DNA of 15,927 nt from Clostridia bacterium (GTDB lineage Bacteria > Bacillota > Clostridia > Oscillospirales > Acutalibacteraceae): contig CAAEVU010000081.1 in NCBI GenBank assembly GCA_900759575.1, positions 1 to 15,927 on the forward strand. The letters are read 5' to 3'. Shown here piece by piece: positions 7,574 to 15,417 of this stretch. A program made the translations under genes and the position numbers. The notes under the pieces are model-generated. The model was not told the origin of the DNA. It searched no databases and saw only the letters and a list, made by a program, of their open reading frames with translations. Position 1 is the first letter of the stretch. Each line of letters begins with the position of its first letter.

Positions 7574-8242
7574 ATGGGATTCTTTTCCAGAATACTGGAC
7601 CGGCGCATCGCCGCTACCCAGCAACAATTGATAGAGACCCACTACCGGGAAATCGAGCACATGTATCGGGAAATACGTGGTTGGCGACACGACTTTCGCA
7701 ACCACATCCAGCTGCTGAAGACCTATGTACAAAAAGGCGACCTGGAGGCTGTAAGTTCCTATCTCACAGAGCTGGAGGACGACCTGAAACAGGTGGACCC
7801 CGCCATCAAAACCGGCAACGTATTAGCCGACGCCATCTTAAACAGCAAGATCTCTCTGGCAAAGTCCCAAGAGATCCCAGTGCGGGTGGATGCCCACATT
7901 CCGGTGAAACTTTCCATCTCCGACGTGGATTTGTGCGTCATTCTGGGAAACCTCTTTGACAACGCCATCGAGGCCAACCGCCAGCTGCCCCAGGGGCATC
8001 GAATGATCCGGGTATACATGGACATGAAAGGGAACCAACTGTACATCTCCTTTACCAATTTTGCCCCCGGGGGCAAGCAAGCCAAAGTAAACGGACGCTT
8101 TTCCACTACCAAAGGAACCGGTCACGGCTACGGACTCTTCCGGATGGATACGGTGGTAAAGCGCTTGGGCGGGTATCTAAGGCGGGCCAGTGAAGAAGGG
8201 GCCTTTACCACGGAGATCCTGCTTCCCCTGGAGTCTGTGTAA
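7574..8242 (+). CDS. GHKL-type histidine kinase without membrane sensor
   Basis: This 222-residue protein starts at ATG 7574, five bases after AAGGAGG (7562-7568). The phospho-accepting histidine is H39 in RHDFRNH. The ATPase part has the N-box NLFDNAIEA (N126, N130) and a glycine-rich lid, GTGHGYGL (181-188). Residues 15-35 look like a short amphipathic or coiled-coil helix. No transmembrane segment or recognizable input domain is present, whereas AgrC-type relatives carry five to seven membrane helices. It is probably cytoplasmic and the partner of the LytTR regulator just upstream. The signal must come from inside the cell or through a partner protein. The protein does not look truncated, because its start has a good ribosome binding site and the spacing to the upstream gene is tight. 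Confidence 0.92.
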   Translation: MGFFSRILDRRIAATQQQLIETHYREIEHMYREIRGWRHDFRNHIQLLKTYVQKGDLEAVSSYLTELEDDLKQVDPAIKTGNVLADAILNSKISLAKSQEIPVRVDAHIPVKLSISDVDLCVILGNLFDNAIEANRQLPQGHRMIRVYMDMKGNQLYISFTNFAPGGKQAKVNGRFSTTKGTGHGYGLFRMDTVVKRLGGYLRRASEEGAFTTEILLPLESV

Positions 8243-8267
8243 TTCATCCCCTGAATTTGACGTTTCG

Positions 8268-8296
8268 TCCCCGGAATCTCCCGGGGATCTTTTTTT
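8268..8296 (+). terminator. rho-independent terminator after the kinase gene
   Basis: TCCCCGG (8268-8274) pairs with CCGGGGA (8281-8287) around a six-base loop and is followed by a run of seven T (8290-8296). It lies 26 bases after the kinase stop and separates the two-component genes from the exporter genes. Confidence 0.8.
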
Positions 8297-8300
8297 ACGG

Positions 8301-8306
8301 TATACT
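8301..8306 (+). promoter_or_regulatory. likely -10 element of the exporter operon
   Basis: TATACT begins four bases after the terminator T-run and 36 bases before the first exporter start. The place for a -35 (about 8278-8283) falls within the terminator hairpin and reads CTCCCG, so no -35 is present. A TTGACG lies at 8257-8262, 38 bases upstream, too far to be a -35. The nearby ACGTTTCGT has some likeness to a LytTR half-site, but only one copy is seen. Control by an activator or by read-through is plausible. Confidence 0.4.
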
Positions 8307-8336
8307 TTCCTCAGACATTGGAAAGGAGCTTATCTC

Positions 8337-10160
8337 ATGGAAGATACATCAACCCGCAAGCCAACATACAGCATGTTTCAAAACGCTGGATACATGATCC
8401 GTTTGGCTTGGCGCAATCGAAAAAGCGTGCTGTGGCTGTGCCTGATTCTGGCGATGCTCCATGTGGTCATCAGCTTGACGGAACTGTTCTTGGCCCCCCT
8501 TGTTCTGGGCAAAGTGGAAACCGTCGCTCCCTTGTGGGAATTGTTCACCACCATCGCGGTTATGGCCGGGACACTGGCTGTACTGCGAGGAGCACAAGCC
8601 TATCTGGATCAGAACACTATGTTCGGCAGAATCCAGCTTCGAATGGACCTAGTACTGCAAATTGTCCTCAAAGCAGTGACTACTTCCTACCCAAATGTGG
8701 GAAAACCGGACTTAGAAAAGGAAAAAGAGCGGGCCATGGAATCTCTCAGCTCCAACGATAGTCCGGGAGAAGCCATTTGGCGGGTGCTGACGGAGATCGT
8801 CCAAAACCTGGTGGGATTCGGCATCTACCTGATTCTGTTTCTCAGCCTGGACCCGGTGTTGATCCTAATCGCCGTGGTGACAGCAGGCTTGAGCTATCTC
8901 TGTTCTCGCAGAGGCGCCAAATGGGCCTTCACCCATCGGAAAGAAGAGGGCTCTTTGGGTCAGAAAATGACCTACATCCGCAATAAGGCAGCAGATCGGG
9001 GCGCCCTCAAGGACATTCTCATCTTTGGCATGGGGGACTGGCTGGAAGAGGTCTATAGCTCCGTGCTCCATCTCTACCGGGATTTTCAGTTTCGGAAACA
9101 ACGGGTGTATTTGTTGGGAGATCTGGCAGAGGTAGTTTTGACCCTGCTGCGCAACGGGGCCGCCTATGGCTACCTGTTGGTACTGACTTTGCGGGAAGGG
9201 CTGCCCGCTTCGGAATTTCTGCTGTACTTTACAGCAGTGGGAAACTTCACCACCTGGGTCACTGGAATCCTGAAAAGCTTTGGGGAGCTGCATCAGTTTA
9301 GCTTGGAGCTGTGCAGTGTGCGAAATTATCTGGAAGCCCCGGAGCCTTTCCTCTTCGAGGATGGAAAGCCCATAACGCCGGAAACAGGCAAAACTTACCG
9401 GATTCAGCTCCGGGATGTGTCCTTCCGGTATCCTGGAGCGCAAAAGGATACACTCTCCCACATCGACCTGACGGTGGAACCTGGCGAAAAGCTGGCTATT
9501 GTAGGCCTCAACGGCGCAGGCAAAACCACCTTGATGAAGCTGGTCTGTGGGTTGCTGGACCCCACTGGCGGGCAAGTACTCCTAAACGGGGAGGACATCC
9601 GGCAGTTCAACCGCCGGGATTACTACACCCTGTTTTCCACGGTGTTTCAGGACTTTTCCGTATTTGACACCACTTTGGCCGACAACATTCTCCCAGACCC
9701 GGAAGGCACCGACCTTGCCGGCATGGAAGATGCGTTGAAACGTGCGGGGCTGTGGGAAAAATATCAATCCCTGCCCCAGGGTAAGGAAACCCACATTGGC
9801 ACGGGAATCTATACAGACGGCGTCCAGCTTTCCGGAGGAGAACTGCAGCGGCTGATGCTGGCAAGGGCCTTGTACAAAAACGGGCCCATCATCGTGCTGG
9901 ACGAGCCCACCGCTGCTCTGGACCCCATCGCCGAGCACCAACTCTACCTGCGATACAGCCAACTGACTCAGGGACGGACCTCGTTCTACATCTCTCACCG
10001 GCTGGCCTCCACCAGGTTCTGCGACAGGATTCTCCTACTGGGAGACGGAAAAATCCTGGAGGAAGGCACCCATCAATCTCTCTTGGATTTGGGCGGAAAA
10101 TACGCAGAACTGTTCGAAGTTCAAAGCCAATACTACAAGGAGGGCAATGCTCATGAATAA
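8337..10160 (+). CDS. ABC exporter half-transporter (fused membrane and ATPase domains), first subunit
   Basis: The start chosen is ATG 8337, eight bases after AAAGGAG (8322-8328). A longer open frame reaching back to 8190 overlaps the kinase gene and the terminator and is unlikely. The protein is 607 residues long. The membrane domain (about 20-330) has hydrophobic segments near 31-55, 70-85, 150-175, 265-290 and 295-325. The ATPase domain has Walker A GLNGAGKTT (390-398), Q-loop FQDF (437-440), signature LSGGE (498-502), Walker B IIVLDEPT (518-525) with the catalytic glutamate, and switch histidine H554. No C39 peptidase domain is present, so it would not cleave a leader peptide itself. It overlaps the next exporter gene by eight bases and probably forms a heterodimer with it. 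The substrate is unknown; the LytTR/GHKL neighbours make a peptide likely. Confidence 0.92.
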   Translation: MEDTSTRKPTYSMFQNAGYMIRLAWRNRKSVLWLCLILAMLHVVISLTELFLAPLVLGKVETVAPLWELFTTIAVMAGTLAVLRGAQAYLDQNTMFGRIQLRMDLVLQIVLKAVTTSYPNVGKPDLEKEKERAMESLSSNDSPGEAIWRVLTEIVQNLVGFGIYLILFLSLDPVLILIAVVTAGLSYLCSRRGAKWAFTHRKEEGSLGQKMTYIRNKAADRGALKDILIFGMGDWLEEVYSSVLHLYRDFQFRKQRVYLLGDLAEVVLTLLRNGAAYGYLLVLTLREGLPASEFLLYFTAVGNFTTWVTGILKSFGELHQFSLELCSVRNYLEAPEPFLFEDGKPITPETGKTYRIQLRDVSFRYPGAQKDTLSHIDLTVEPGEKLAIVGLNGAGKTTLMKLVCGLLDPTGGQVLLNGEDIRQFNRRDYYTLFSTVFQDFSVFDTTLADNILPDPEGTDLAGMEDALKRAGLWEKYQSLPQGKETHIGTGIYTDGVQLSGGELQRLMLARALYKNGPIIVLDEPTAALDPIAEHQLYLRYSQLTQGRTSFYISHRLASTRFCDRILLLGDGKILEEGTHQSLLDLGGKYAELFEVQSQYYKEGNAHE

Positions 10161-12042
10161 AAAGGAATCCCTGCCAGGTTTTGGGGAGACGTTGCACTCC
10201 ACCCTGCGAGCTTACAAAATCTGGCACAAGTACACCCCGCAGATGCTGCCGTCCCTGGTGCTATACAGCGTCTTGGCAGCGGTATCCCCCTATGTGACCA
10301 TCTATTTCTCCTCTCAGATCTTAAACGAGCTGGCAGGGAATCGGGACCCGGGCAGACTGACTTTTCTAGTGGGAATGACCATCGGCTTGACGGCCTTGCT
10401 GGGACTGCTCACCGCCGGGGCAAACCGGTGGCGTCAGGCCTGTACCCATGAGATATACCATACCAATCGACTGGTGGAGACAAAAAAGCTCCTATCCATG
10501 GATTTCCAGGCGGCAGATGACACCCATACCCACCAGCTTCTAACCTATATGTGGGAAAGCAATAACTGGAATGGGAATGGGCTCACATACGTCATCGTAC
10601 AATGTGAAAAATTGCTCAAGCCTTTGTTTGGTATTCTCGGCGCCATCGCACTGACAGTTACCTTATTCACACAGCAGGTGCCTGCCTCTGCTGGAAACTG
10701 GGCCCTGTTGAACAATCCCTTGCTCACGCTGCTTGTGCTGGCAATCCTGCTGGGAGTGACCATGCTCTCCCCGCTCTGCGAAAATCAGGCAGTGACTTTT
10801 CAAGTCAAAGTTGCAAAGATCGCGCTAGACTCCAACCGGTACTTCAACTTTATTTACGGAGCCATGCAGAACCCCTCCCGCAGTGTGGATGCGCGTATGT
10901 ACCGTCAAGACAGGCTCATAAATTACTACAACGACGGGGACAAAGCATTTGCACCGGACGGCCTTATAGCCCGTTGTTCCAGAGGATCTCTCGGCCTGCT
11001 GGTTGCAACAGCTTCCGGAATCTCCGGGGTGTTCACCGGGCTTGCCTACGGCTTTGTGTGCCTGAAGGCCTGGGCGGGTGCCTTCGCCGTGGGCAGTGTG
11101 GCCCAGTATGTGGCAGCCATCACCGCACTGTCCGGGAACATTCGCCAGCTGGTGAGCTCTTGGGGAGAGCTTCGTTCCAACGCTGTTTTTCTGCGGGATA
11201 CTTTTGAATTTCTGGACACCCCCAATCGGATGTACCAGGGCAGTCTGACCACGGAAAAGCGTTCGGACCGCAACTACGAAATCGAGTTTCGAGACGTTTC
11301 CTTTAAATATCCCAACACCGATGTCTGGGCACTGCGCCATGTGAACATGAAGTTCCGCATCGGAAGCCGTCTGGCGGTGGTGGGTGAAAACGGCTCCGGC
11401 AAAACTACCTTTATCAAGCTGCTTTGCCGGCTCTATGATCCCACCGAGGGGGAAATCCTCTTAAACGGCATTGACATCCGAAAGTATCACTACCAGGAAT
11501 ACATTGCCCTGTTTTCCGTGGTATTCCAGGATTTTCAACTGCTTTCCTTCCCTCTGGGGCAAAATGTAGCCGCTGCTGTAAAATACAGCACTTCCCGGGC
11601 AGAGTCTTGTTTGGATATGGCTGGTTTTGGCCCCAGGATGCGCACTCTTCCCCTGGGTCTGGAAACGCCTCTTTACAAGGAATTTGATGAAAACGGCGTC
11701 CAAGTATCCGGAGGCGAAGCACAGAAGATCGCACTGGCCCGGGCCTTGTACAAAGACGCTCCTTTCGTGGTGTTAGACGAGCCCACCGCTGCTCTGGACC
11801 CTGTGGCCGAAATGGAGGTCTACAAGAACTTTGACAAAATCGTTGGGGACAAAACCGCGGTGTACATCAGCCACCGTCTTTCCTCCTGCAAATTCTGTGA
11901 CGAAATCGCTGTATTCGATCATGGTCAAATCATCCAACAAGGCAACCACGACGCGCTCCTAGAGAGGCCGGGCAAGTACCAGGAGTTATGGGCTGCACAA
12001 GCGCAATACTATGCCCAACAAGATGAATCCCACCCATCCTGA
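10153..12042 (+). CDS. ABC exporter half-transporter, second subunit
   Basis: ATG 10153 is preferred over ATG 10147 because the ribosome binding site AAGGAGGG (10137-10144) is eight bases from the former and only two from the latter. The protein is then 629 residues. Membrane segments lie near 31-50, 70-90, 155-175, 198-215, 280-305 and 310-330. The ATPase domain has Walker A GENGSGKTT (411-419), Q-loop FQDF (458-461), signature VSGGE (518-522), Walker B FVVLDEPT (538-545) and H574. Both this subunit and its partner keep the catalytic glutamate and an intact signature, so neither ATP site looks degenerate, unlike many heterodimeric exporters. The eight-base overlap (ATGAATAA) with the upstream gene suggests translational coupling and a 1:1 complex. 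Confidence 0.92.
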   Translation: MNKKESLPGFGETLHSTLRAYKIWHKYTPQMLPSLVLYSVLAAVSPYVTIYFSSQILNELAGNRDPGRLTFLVGMTIGLTALLGLLTAGANRWRQACTHEIYHTNRLVETKKLLSMDFQAADDTHTHQLLTYMWESNNWNGNGLTYVIVQCEKLLKPLFGILGAIALTVTLFTQQVPASAGNWALLNNPLLTLLVLAILLGVTMLSPLCENQAVTFQVKVAKIALDSNRYFNFIYGAMQNPSRSVDARMYRQDRLINYYNDGDKAFAPDGLIARCSRGSLGLLVATASGISGVFTGLAYGFVCLKAWAGAFAVGSVAQYVAAITALSGNIRQLVSSWGELRSNAVFLRDTFEFLDTPNRMYQGSLTTEKRSDRNYEIEFRDVSFKYPNTDVWALRHVNMKFRIGSRLAVVGENGSGKTTFIKLLCRLYDPTEGEILLNGIDIRKYHYQEYIALFSVVFQDFQLLSFPLGQNVAAAVKYSTSRAESCLDMAGFGPRMRTLPLGLETPLYKEFDENGVQVSGGEAQKIALARALYKDAPFVVLDEPTAALDPVAEMEVYKNFDKIVGDKTAVYISHRLSSCKFCDEIAVFDHGQIIQQGNHDALLERPGKYQELWAAQAQYYAQQDESHPS

Positions 12043-12086
12043 TATTGCTACATGTTTCCGCGCCCAGGTCCATGGGCCAACTGCTA

Positions 12087-12198
12087 CAGCACCAAACCAG
12101 CACAAGTTTTTCTGGATTTTTGCAGAAGAACATCTCACCCCCTGCCATTTTCTGGATTCTTGGAGCATTTTCCCACATTCACTTCAAAACCGCACATG
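12087..12198 (+). repeat. diverged dispersed repeat, copy B
   Basis: This segment follows the exporter operon by 44 bases. Both edges match copy A at 5055-5163 with one mismatch each: CAGCACCAAACCAG (12087-12100) and CCACATTCACTTCAAAACCGCA from 12173. The middle has diverged but keeps blocks such as GGATTT/CGATTT and a C-rich centre. A strong terminator hairpin follows 48 bases later. No gene with a ribosome binding site is visible in it. Confidence 0.55.
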
Positions 12199-12245
12199 GT
12201 GGTCTGTGTAGTTCTCACCGTCTTTCCTTTTTACATTTTGATTCG

Positions 12246-12280
12246 GGTGGAGCAGGAAAATCCTGCTCCACCTTGCAATT
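12246..12280 (+). terminator. terminator hairpin after the exporter operon
   Basis: GGTGGAGCAGGA (12246-12257) pairs perfectly with TCCTGCTCCACC (12261-12272) around an AAA loop, followed by TTGCAATTT. The 12-base stem is very stable and the T-tract is imperfect. It lies about 200 bases beyond the exporter stop. The stretch between (12043-12245) contains only repeat copy B. Confidence 0.65.
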
Positions 12281-12419
12281 TACGGCTGCTTGAATGGGGC
12301 GGATCGTGTAGATCAAGTTTCCTTTGCGCACTGTACGAGACTTGGTTCTCACCTTAGTAGGCTCCGCATCGCTCTGCCGCTTTTCTGCATTCTCTCGGTG
12401 GAAAAACGGCGTCAATCGG

Positions 12420-12428
12420 TGGTATAAT
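12420..12428 (+). promoter_or_regulatory. extended -10 promoter of the AraC gene
   Basis: TGGTATAAT is a textbook extended -10 element (TGnTATAAT). It lies 33 bases before the AraC start codon. No good -35 is seen at the usual distance, which extended -10 promoters can tolerate. Confidence 0.5.
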
Positions 12429-12461
12429 CATTTCAACAGTTCTACGGGAGCGGATAGAAAT

Positions 12462-13352
12462 ATGCCTATCATACTTGACCACCAATTACAGGAACAAATC
12501 CCCCACAAAGTCACGGAATTTCCCGTCACCTACTATCACGATGAGTTAGCTGAATTGCCAAATTGGGCTGGGCCTTTCCATTGGCATCCTGACTTTGAAA
12601 TAGCGACTGCTGCGAAAAATGTTTTGGATTACCAAGTTGGGCAGCAGCATATCACACTGGAGGCAGGAGACAGCATCTTTGTCAACAGGAATACGATCCA
12701 CAGAGTCCAGCAATTATCCGGCGATAGTCCTGACCCCATACCCATCGTTGTCTTTTCCGGCGTTGCCATCGCTCCTGAACACAGCACAATTTATCAAAAA
12801 TATATTCACCCTATTGTACAGTGCGATTCATTGCCCTTTATTGTATTTCGGCACGAGAACAGTTCTCATCGTGAAGTGAACTGTCTGATTCAAGATACCT
12901 ACCGCTGTTTGAGCCAACAACCCCAATGTTATGAAATGACGGTACAGCGCAACATCAGCCGGATATTTGAGTATCTATTCTGCAATCTTGACGCTTTCCC
13001 AAAATTTGAAGCGTCACGCATCCAGCTGAAAAGTCAGATCCGACTGCAAAAGATGCTCACGTACATCTATGAACATTATACGGAAACGGTCACCCTGGAA
13101 GAGATTTCCAATGCCGCTCACATCAGCCGCAGCGAAGCCGGGCGCTGCTTCCACACCTATATGGGGTGTTCCCCTGTGGATGCACTGATCCAATACCGGC
13201 TTCAAACGGCGCACAGGCTGCTGAGTGAAAAAACACTGACCCTGCAGGAAATCAGTACTGCTTGCGGATTCAATTCTGTAAACTATTTTAGCCGTCAATT
13301 CAAGAAGGCCTATGGATATGCACCCAGTCAAAACCGAAATTTGGGTAAATAG
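12462..13352 (+). CDS. AraC-family transcriptional regulator with cupin sensor domain
   Basis: The start is ATG 12462, downstream of the extended -10 at 12420-12428. A longer open frame from 12324 would start upstream of that promoter. The protein is 296 residues long. The N-terminal cupin-like domain (about 20-110) has HWHPDFEI (H40, H42, E46), the usual signature for sugar-sensing AraC regulators, and GDSIFVNRNTIH further on. The C-terminal DNA-binding domain (about 195-292) has two helix-turn-helix units: VTLEEISNAAHISRSEAGRCF and LTLQEISTACGFNSVNYFSRQF, ending in KKAYGYAPSQNR. It is followed after 87 bases by a DUF1349 gene and an MFS transporter. It most likely activates those genes in response to a carbohydrate, as is typical for the family. 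Confidence 0.92.
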   Translation: MPIILDHQLQEQIPHKVTEFPVTYYHDELAELPNWAGPFHWHPDFEIATAAKNVLDYQVGQQHITLEAGDSIFVNRNTIHRVQQLSGDSPDPIPIVVFSGVAIAPEHSTIYQKYIHPIVQCDSLPFIVFRHENSSHREVNCLIQDTYRCLSQQPQCYEMTVQRNISRIFEYLFCNLDAFPKFEASRIQLKSQIRLQKMLTYIYEHYTETVTLEEISNAAHISRSEAGRCFHTYMGCSPVDALIQYRLQTAHRLLSEKTLTLQEISTACGFNSVNYFSRQFKKAYGYAPSQNRNLGK

Positions 13353-13397
13353 TGCTTTTTCTTGAGGTGATTATTCCTTCATTTTGAAAAATCCTGA

Positions 13398-13423
13398 TGT
13401 TATAATACGTTCGAAAATTATAA
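13398..13423 (+). promoter_or_regulatory. extended -10 promoter overlapped by an inverted repeat
   Basis: TGTTATAAT (13398-13406) is an extended -10 element 34 bases before the DUF1349 start. It overlaps a perfect inverted repeat, TTATAAT (13400-13406) and ATTATAA (13417-13423), with TTCGAA in the 10-base spacer. This geometry suits an operator for a repressor, or a site that controls open-complex formation. No good -35 is present, so activation by the AraC protein is also plausible. Confidence 0.45.
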
Positions 13424-13439
13424 CGGAAGGATGAATACT

Positions 13440-14027
13440 ATGGAATTTAAGTGGTTAAACGAAAGCTCTGTACATCAGACAGAGGACCGAATCGAGATCA
13501 TGGCACCAGCTCAGACGGATTTCTTCTGCGGCAGCATCGATGAATGCGAGGAGGGAATTCTTCCTGAGTCCCTTTGCAACGCGCCCTATTACTATACGGA
13601 GATAGACGGAGATTTTGTGCTCAAGGTCAAAGTCTCCCACGAGTTCCAAGATACCTACGATTCTGCTTCCGTAATGGTTATGAAAGATATGAATTGCTGG
13701 GCGAAATGCTGCTTTGAACTCACCGATTTTGGCACACACGCTGCTGTAAGTGTGGTGACAAAGGGGGATTCCGACGACGCCAATGGCTGCAACCTGGAAG
13801 GCAACACGGCTTGGCTGCAAGTTTGCAGAGTTGGAAACAATTTTGCGTTCCACTACTCCGTGGACGGGATAAACTTTTATATGATGCGATACTTCCATCT
13901 CCCTGTGGAACCCACTGTAAAAGTGGGACTTTTGGCACAGGCTCCGGTAGGCAACGGCGGAATCAGAGTGTATGAAAATCTCAGCATAGAGAAAAGAACG
14001 GTAAAAAATATTCGTGCCGGCAAATGA
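13440..14027 (+). CDS. DUF1349 domain protein (concanavalin-like fold)
   Basis: Two in-frame ATGs are possible. The ribosome binding site GGAAGG (13425-13430) touches the first (13431) but is nine bases before the second, so ATG 13440 is chosen, giving 195 residues. The whole protein matches the DUF1349 pattern: FKWLNES near the start, a central TEIDGDFVLKVKVSHEFQDTYDSASVMV, WAKCCFE, then AWLQVCRVGNNFAFHYSVDG and FHLPVEPTVKVGLLAQAP near the end. The predicted fold is a jelly-roll related to carbohydrate-binding and family-16-like lectin folds. There is no signal peptide, so it should be cytoplasmic. It precedes the MFS gene by 19 bases and probably shares its transcript. Enzymatic activity has not been established for this family, to my knowledge. 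Confidence 0.88.
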   Translation: MEFKWLNESSVHQTEDRIEIMAPAQTDFFCGSIDECEEGILPESLCNAPYYYTEIDGDFVLKVKVSHEFQDTYDSASVMVMKDMNCWAKCCFELTDFGTHAAVSVVTKGDSDDANGCNLEGNTAWLQVCRVGNNFAFHYSVDGINFYMMRYFHLPVEPTVKVGLLAQAPVGNGGIRVYENLSIEKRTVKNIRAGK

Positions 14028-14046
14028 TCCGTGAAGAGACTGCACT

Positions 14047-15234
14047 ATGAGTAAAAAACCGAATTATAAAAAAACACTAGTCGCCTGCTATCTGGGCTTT
14101 ATTACTCAGGCGATCTCCGCCAACTTTGCCCCACTTTTATTTTTAACCTTTAAGAGCACTTACGGGATCACCCTGGAAAAAATCGCCATGATCCCCATGG
14201 TCTTTTATTTTGCACAGCTGCTCATCGATCTTGCTGCTACTAAGTTTGCCGACAAAATCGGGTATCGAACCTGTGTGGTGGCATCCCAGGTATTGTCCGC
14301 AGTGGGCTTAATTTCCATGGCATTCCTGCCGGATAGGTTGTCCAATCCTTTTGCAGGGATTCTGATTTCAGTAGTGCTCTACGCCATAGGCAGCGGCCTG
14401 ATTGAAGTTTTAGTGAGCCCTATTGTAGAAGCATGTCCCTTCGAAAACAAGGACGGAATGATGAGTCTTCTTCACTCCTTCTACTGTTGGGGCGCATTGG
14501 GGGTAATTTTAGGCTCCACTCTCTTTTTCGCCATCTTTGGCCTGGAAAACTGGAGGATTCTGACAATTATCTGGGCGTTAGTGCCCCTCTATAACACTTT
14601 CAACTTTCTATCCTGCCCCATGGAACGATTGGTTGACGAGGGCAAGAGTATGAGCGTGGGTCAACTGCTTCGGCTGCCGTTGTTTTGGCTTATCATCATC
14701 CTCATGATATGCTCCGGCGCCTCTGAAGCAACCATGGCGCAATGGGCATCCGCTTTTACCGAGGCTGCCATCGGCGTCTCTAAAACAGTGGGCGACTTAG
14801 CAGGACCTGGCCTGTTCGCAATGTTTATGGGAATATCCCGTATGCTGTACGGAAAATTCAGCGAGAAACTGGATTTGACCAAGGTGATGCTGATCTGCGG
14901 TATCATGTGCGCCGGATGTTATCTGCTGGCTTCCCTGTCCGCGTCTCCAATTCTGGGACTTGCAGGCTGCGCTCTTTGTGGTTTTGCTGTGGGCATCATG
15001 TGGCCGGGCTCCATCAGCATCTCTTCTCAGAAATGTCCTCGAGGAGGTACGGCAATGTTCGCGTTCTTGGCCTTGGCCGGAGATTTGGGCGCTACGGTAA
15101 GCCCGACCATGGTAGGCAGCCTTGCTGAAATGGCAGGTGGTAATCTAAAAACCGGTCTGCTCGTTGCAACGGTATTTCCCGCGGTGCTTGTGGTCGGATT
15201 GCTGCTTCTCAAAAAGAAGGTTGTAAAACCTTGA
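14047..15234 (+). CDS. MFS transporter, probable sugar permease
   Basis: This 395-residue protein has about twelve hydrophobic segments, in two halves split by a cytoplasmic loop around residues 190-208 (CPMERLVDEGKS). The loop between helices 2 and 3 carries the MFS-like AATKFADKIGYRT (G-x-x-D-R/K-x-G variant). Features such as the N-terminal ACYLGFITQAISANFAPLLF and the LHSFYCWGALGVILGS segment recall the FucP/FHS sugar-permease branch. The ribosome binding site is modest (GAAGAG, 14031-14036), which fits translation coupled to the DUF1349 gene 19 bases upstream. With an AraC regulator and a lectin-fold protein beside it, uptake of a mono- or disaccharide is the most likely role. The exact substrate cannot be read from the sequence. 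Confidence 0.88.
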   Translation: MSKKPNYKKTLVACYLGFITQAISANFAPLLFLTFKSTYGITLEKIAMIPMVFYFAQLLIDLAATKFADKIGYRTCVVASQVLSAVGLISMAFLPDRLSNPFAGILISVVLYAIGSGLIEVLVSPIVEACPFENKDGMMSLLHSFYCWGALGVILGSTLFFAIFGLENWRILTIIWALVPLYNTFNFLSCPMERLVDEGKSMSVGQLLRLPLFWLIIILMICSGASEATMAQWASAFTEAAIGVSKTVGDLAGPGLFAMFMGISRMLYGKFSEKLDLTKVMLICGIMCAGCYLLASLSASPILGLAGCALCGFAVGIMWPGSISISSQKCPRGGTAMFAFLALAGDLGATVSPTMVGSLAEMAGGNLKTGLLVATVFPAVLVVGLLLLKKKVVKP

Positions 15235-15417
15235 AGGCATCAACACGTGGGCTTTCGCTCATATCCAAGACAGAGATCAAAAGGCCGCAAGAAGATTGTA
15301 TGGTATAAACTTCTTCACGATAGTGTGATCGGCAGCGTCCATCGTTTGGTTAAAATTGTAGGTTCAAAAAATGATTATATGGGGCTCGCTGCCTCTCTCA
15401 CTCCCGGTGGCGTACCG

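Noticed and set aside
8258..8266. LytTR binding site upstream of the exporter genes
   Set aside because: Only a single half-site-like ACGTT is visible, without the second direct repeat about 21 bases away, so it is not listed as a feature.
8190..8336. N-terminal extension of the first exporter to 656 residues
   Set aside because: It would overlap the kinase gene and the terminator; ATG 8337 has a well-placed ribosome binding site after a likely -10.
8865..9575. Long minus-strand ORF (236 residues) within the first exporter gene
   Set aside because: It is antisense to a clear ABC transporter domain with all motifs, and has no ribosome binding site or family features.
12215..12415. Minus-strand ORF of 66 residues with TVRKGNLIYTIRPI, faintly like TnpW-type transposon proteins
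   Set aside because: It has no ribosome binding site, its end runs through the exporter terminator hairpin, and its start lies beside the AraC promoter. The likeness is too weak to call.
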